Source: an uncultured Candidatus Entotheonella sp. (lineage in GTDB: Bacteria; Tectomicrobia; Entotheonellia; Entotheonellales; Entotheonellaceae). Taken from it: DNA of 64,000 nt. The DNA lies in NCBI GenBank assembly GCA_958295825.1, contig OY282375.1, positions 2,961,489-3,025,488 of the forward strand. The letters are read 5' to 3'. The position numbers and the translations under genes are program-made. Below, piece after piece: positions 62,969 through 64,000 of the stretch (its first letter is position 1; each line of letters opens with the position of its first letter). Under the pieces are notes generated by a model that did not search any database, was not told the origin of the DNA, and saw nothing but the letters and a program-made list of their open reading frames with translations.

Positions 62969-64000
62969 ATGAGCTTACAAAGCCCACCATACGTACCAAG
63001 GATTAAAGACCGCGGCGCTGATTTGTTCGTTGCTTTGTTGCGGGCTCAAGGTGTGAAACAAGTTATGGCTTTAACGGGCGGCGCCATCATGGAAGGTATG
63101 GATGCCTTGCAGGAAGCAGAACACCTGGAAATGTCCATCTTCCAAACCGAACCGGGCGCGGCGTGGGCTGCCATGGGGTATGCGCGAGCCACGGGCAAAG
63201 TCGGCGTGTGCGTGGTGACGTCGGGACCGGCCGCAACTAATACCATTACGGCCATCGCGGACGCTTACCGTGACAACGTGCCTTTGGTGGTTGTGACGGG
63301 CCAGGTGCCAACGTTTGCCCGTAACACCGACGCCTTTCAAGAAACAGACATCACCGGGATTGCCGCGCCAACCGTAAAGAAAGTGTATTACGTGAGCTGT
63401 CCCGAAGAGATGCCCGACGTGGTTCGTGAAGCATTTCACCTTGCCCGAGATGGTCGGCCGGGGCCAGTGTTGATCGATCTCACAAAAGATGCCCAACAGT
63501 CGCTGATCGATCTTGATGTGTATCGCGCGGACCTAGAGCCGATTAATTCAGCCATTTCAGATAAAACGTTTGATGAAACCCTGAACGCTGAATTGGACGA
63601 GGTGATAGCCCATCTCGACACCGCGGAACGGCCTGTCATCATCGTGGGCTATGGTTTGGTGCTGGCCAATGCTGAGCGCGAACTGGAGCAATTTTTGGAA
63701 GTCGTGCCAAGCCCAGCGGTCTACACGATTCCAGGCAAGTCCGCGATTGCCACATCGCATCCATGCAACTACGGATTGCTTGGCATGCACGGCTTCTACG
63801 TCGCCAACTGGATCGTGCACCATGCCGACCTCGTCGTTTCGCTGGGTTCGCGCTACGACGACCGCATCACAGGGGACACAGCCCGGTTCGCGCCACAGGC
63901 CAAGCATCTGATCCATTTCGACATTGATCCGGAACAAATTCGCAAGGTGCTGCCCGAACGGAAGCTCGGAATCGTTGGTGACCTGAAGAAGACATTGGGC
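62969..64000 (+). CDS. Acetolactate synthase-like TPP enzyme, cut by window end
   Basis: 344 codons, no stop before the edge (family ~550-600). ALTGGAIMEGMDALQEAEHL, then the catalytic Glu in IFQTEPGAAWAAMGYARATG, VTSGPAATNTITAIADAY, VVTGQVPTFARNTDAFQETD and ITGIAAPTVKKVYYV are the N-terminal TPP domain of acetolactate synthase. GDTARFAPQAKHLIHFDIDP closes the central domain. The likely reaction is pyruvate condensation to acetolactate in branched-chain amino acid synthesis; other TPP enzymes of the group cannot be ruled out without the C-terminus. Binding site TGGAG. Confidence 0.82.
   Translation, partial: MSLQSPPYVPRIKDRGADLFVALLRAQGVKQVMALTGGAIMEGMDALQEAEHLEMSIFQTEPGAAWAAMGYARATGKVGVCVVTSGPAATNTITAIADAYRDNVPLVVVTGQVPTFARNTDAFQETDITGIAAPTVKKVYYVSCPEEMPDVVREAFHLARDGRPGPVLIDLTKDAQQSLIDLDVYRADLEPINSAISDKTFDETLNAELDEVIAHLDTAERPVIIVGYGLVLANAERELEQFLEVVPSPAVYTIPGKSAIATSHPCNYGLLGMHGFYVANWIVHHADLVVSLGSRYDDRITGDTARFAPQAKHLIHFDIDPEQIRKVLPERKLGIVGDLKKTLG

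Overview
The window looks like the chromosome of an uncultured Gram-negative, Pseudomonadota-like bacterium with high GC. The main evidence is a complete tolQ-tolR-tolA-tolB-pal-cpoB envelope operon, a cytochrome c', a glcDEF glycolate oxidase operon, a PQQ dehydrogenase and a PilT fragment. No rRNA, tRNA or CRISPR array was seen, so the taxon is not fixed more closely. Many genes are broken or are pieces of genes, so the accessory parts are being actively rearranged.

Layout. (1) 0-1.7 kb: an AAA-type ATPase with a nuclease-like tail. (2) 1.8-14.6 kb, minus strand: a locus resembling the mycobacterial decaprenyl-phosphoryl-arabinose pathway. It has a HAD-UbiA prenyltransferase, a GtrA-like protein, a DprE1-like FAD oxidase and four large GT-C membrane glycosyltransferases. 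The partner reductase DprE2 survives only as two N-terminal stubs, one fused to a copy of the DprE1 tail, which records how the array was duplicated. (3) 14.8-21.2 kb: a Schlafen/AlbA_2-type protein, a small membrane protein, tyrS, etfB and etfA (separated by a 246-bp MITE-like insertion) and a CinA-like protein. (4) 21.2-33.4 kb: an accessory island with an orphan Rieske dioxygenase (alpha and beta), two membrane proteins of unknown function, an SGNH/AlgX-like protein, pieces of a polysaccharide deacetylase and a carbamoyltransferase, and IS5 remnants. (5) 33.5-43.7 kb: proS, glcDEF, an SPT-like/GNAT pair that may make a ceramide-type lipid, and a PfkB kinase. (6) 43.7-45.8 kb: two wrecked DNA methylase genes flanking a truncated IS1595-type transposase. 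(7) 46-58.7 kb: a Dus enzyme, an acyl-CoA dehydrogenase, two SDRs, a PQQ dehydrogenase, an FMN reductase, the Tol-Pal operon and cytochrome c'. (8) 58.7-64 kb: a pilT 3' fragment next to a broken IS1-type transposase, an intact IS427-type element, a DUF4301 protein and the start of an acetolactate-synthase-like gene cut by the window edge.

The most striking feature is a ~100-residue C-terminal domain that ends seven proteins of three unrelated classes: four GT-C glycosyltransferases, two membrane proteins and one SGNH protein. It carries two invariant cysteines, a GFDNLDF-type core and an RTGQF...GEGQIW-type end. I do not recognise it as a named family. With the poly-C/poly-G tracts of 8-13 bases found in the same glycan genes and nowhere else in the window, it suggests a surface-glycan assembly system whose components share one periplasmic module and may be phase-variable.
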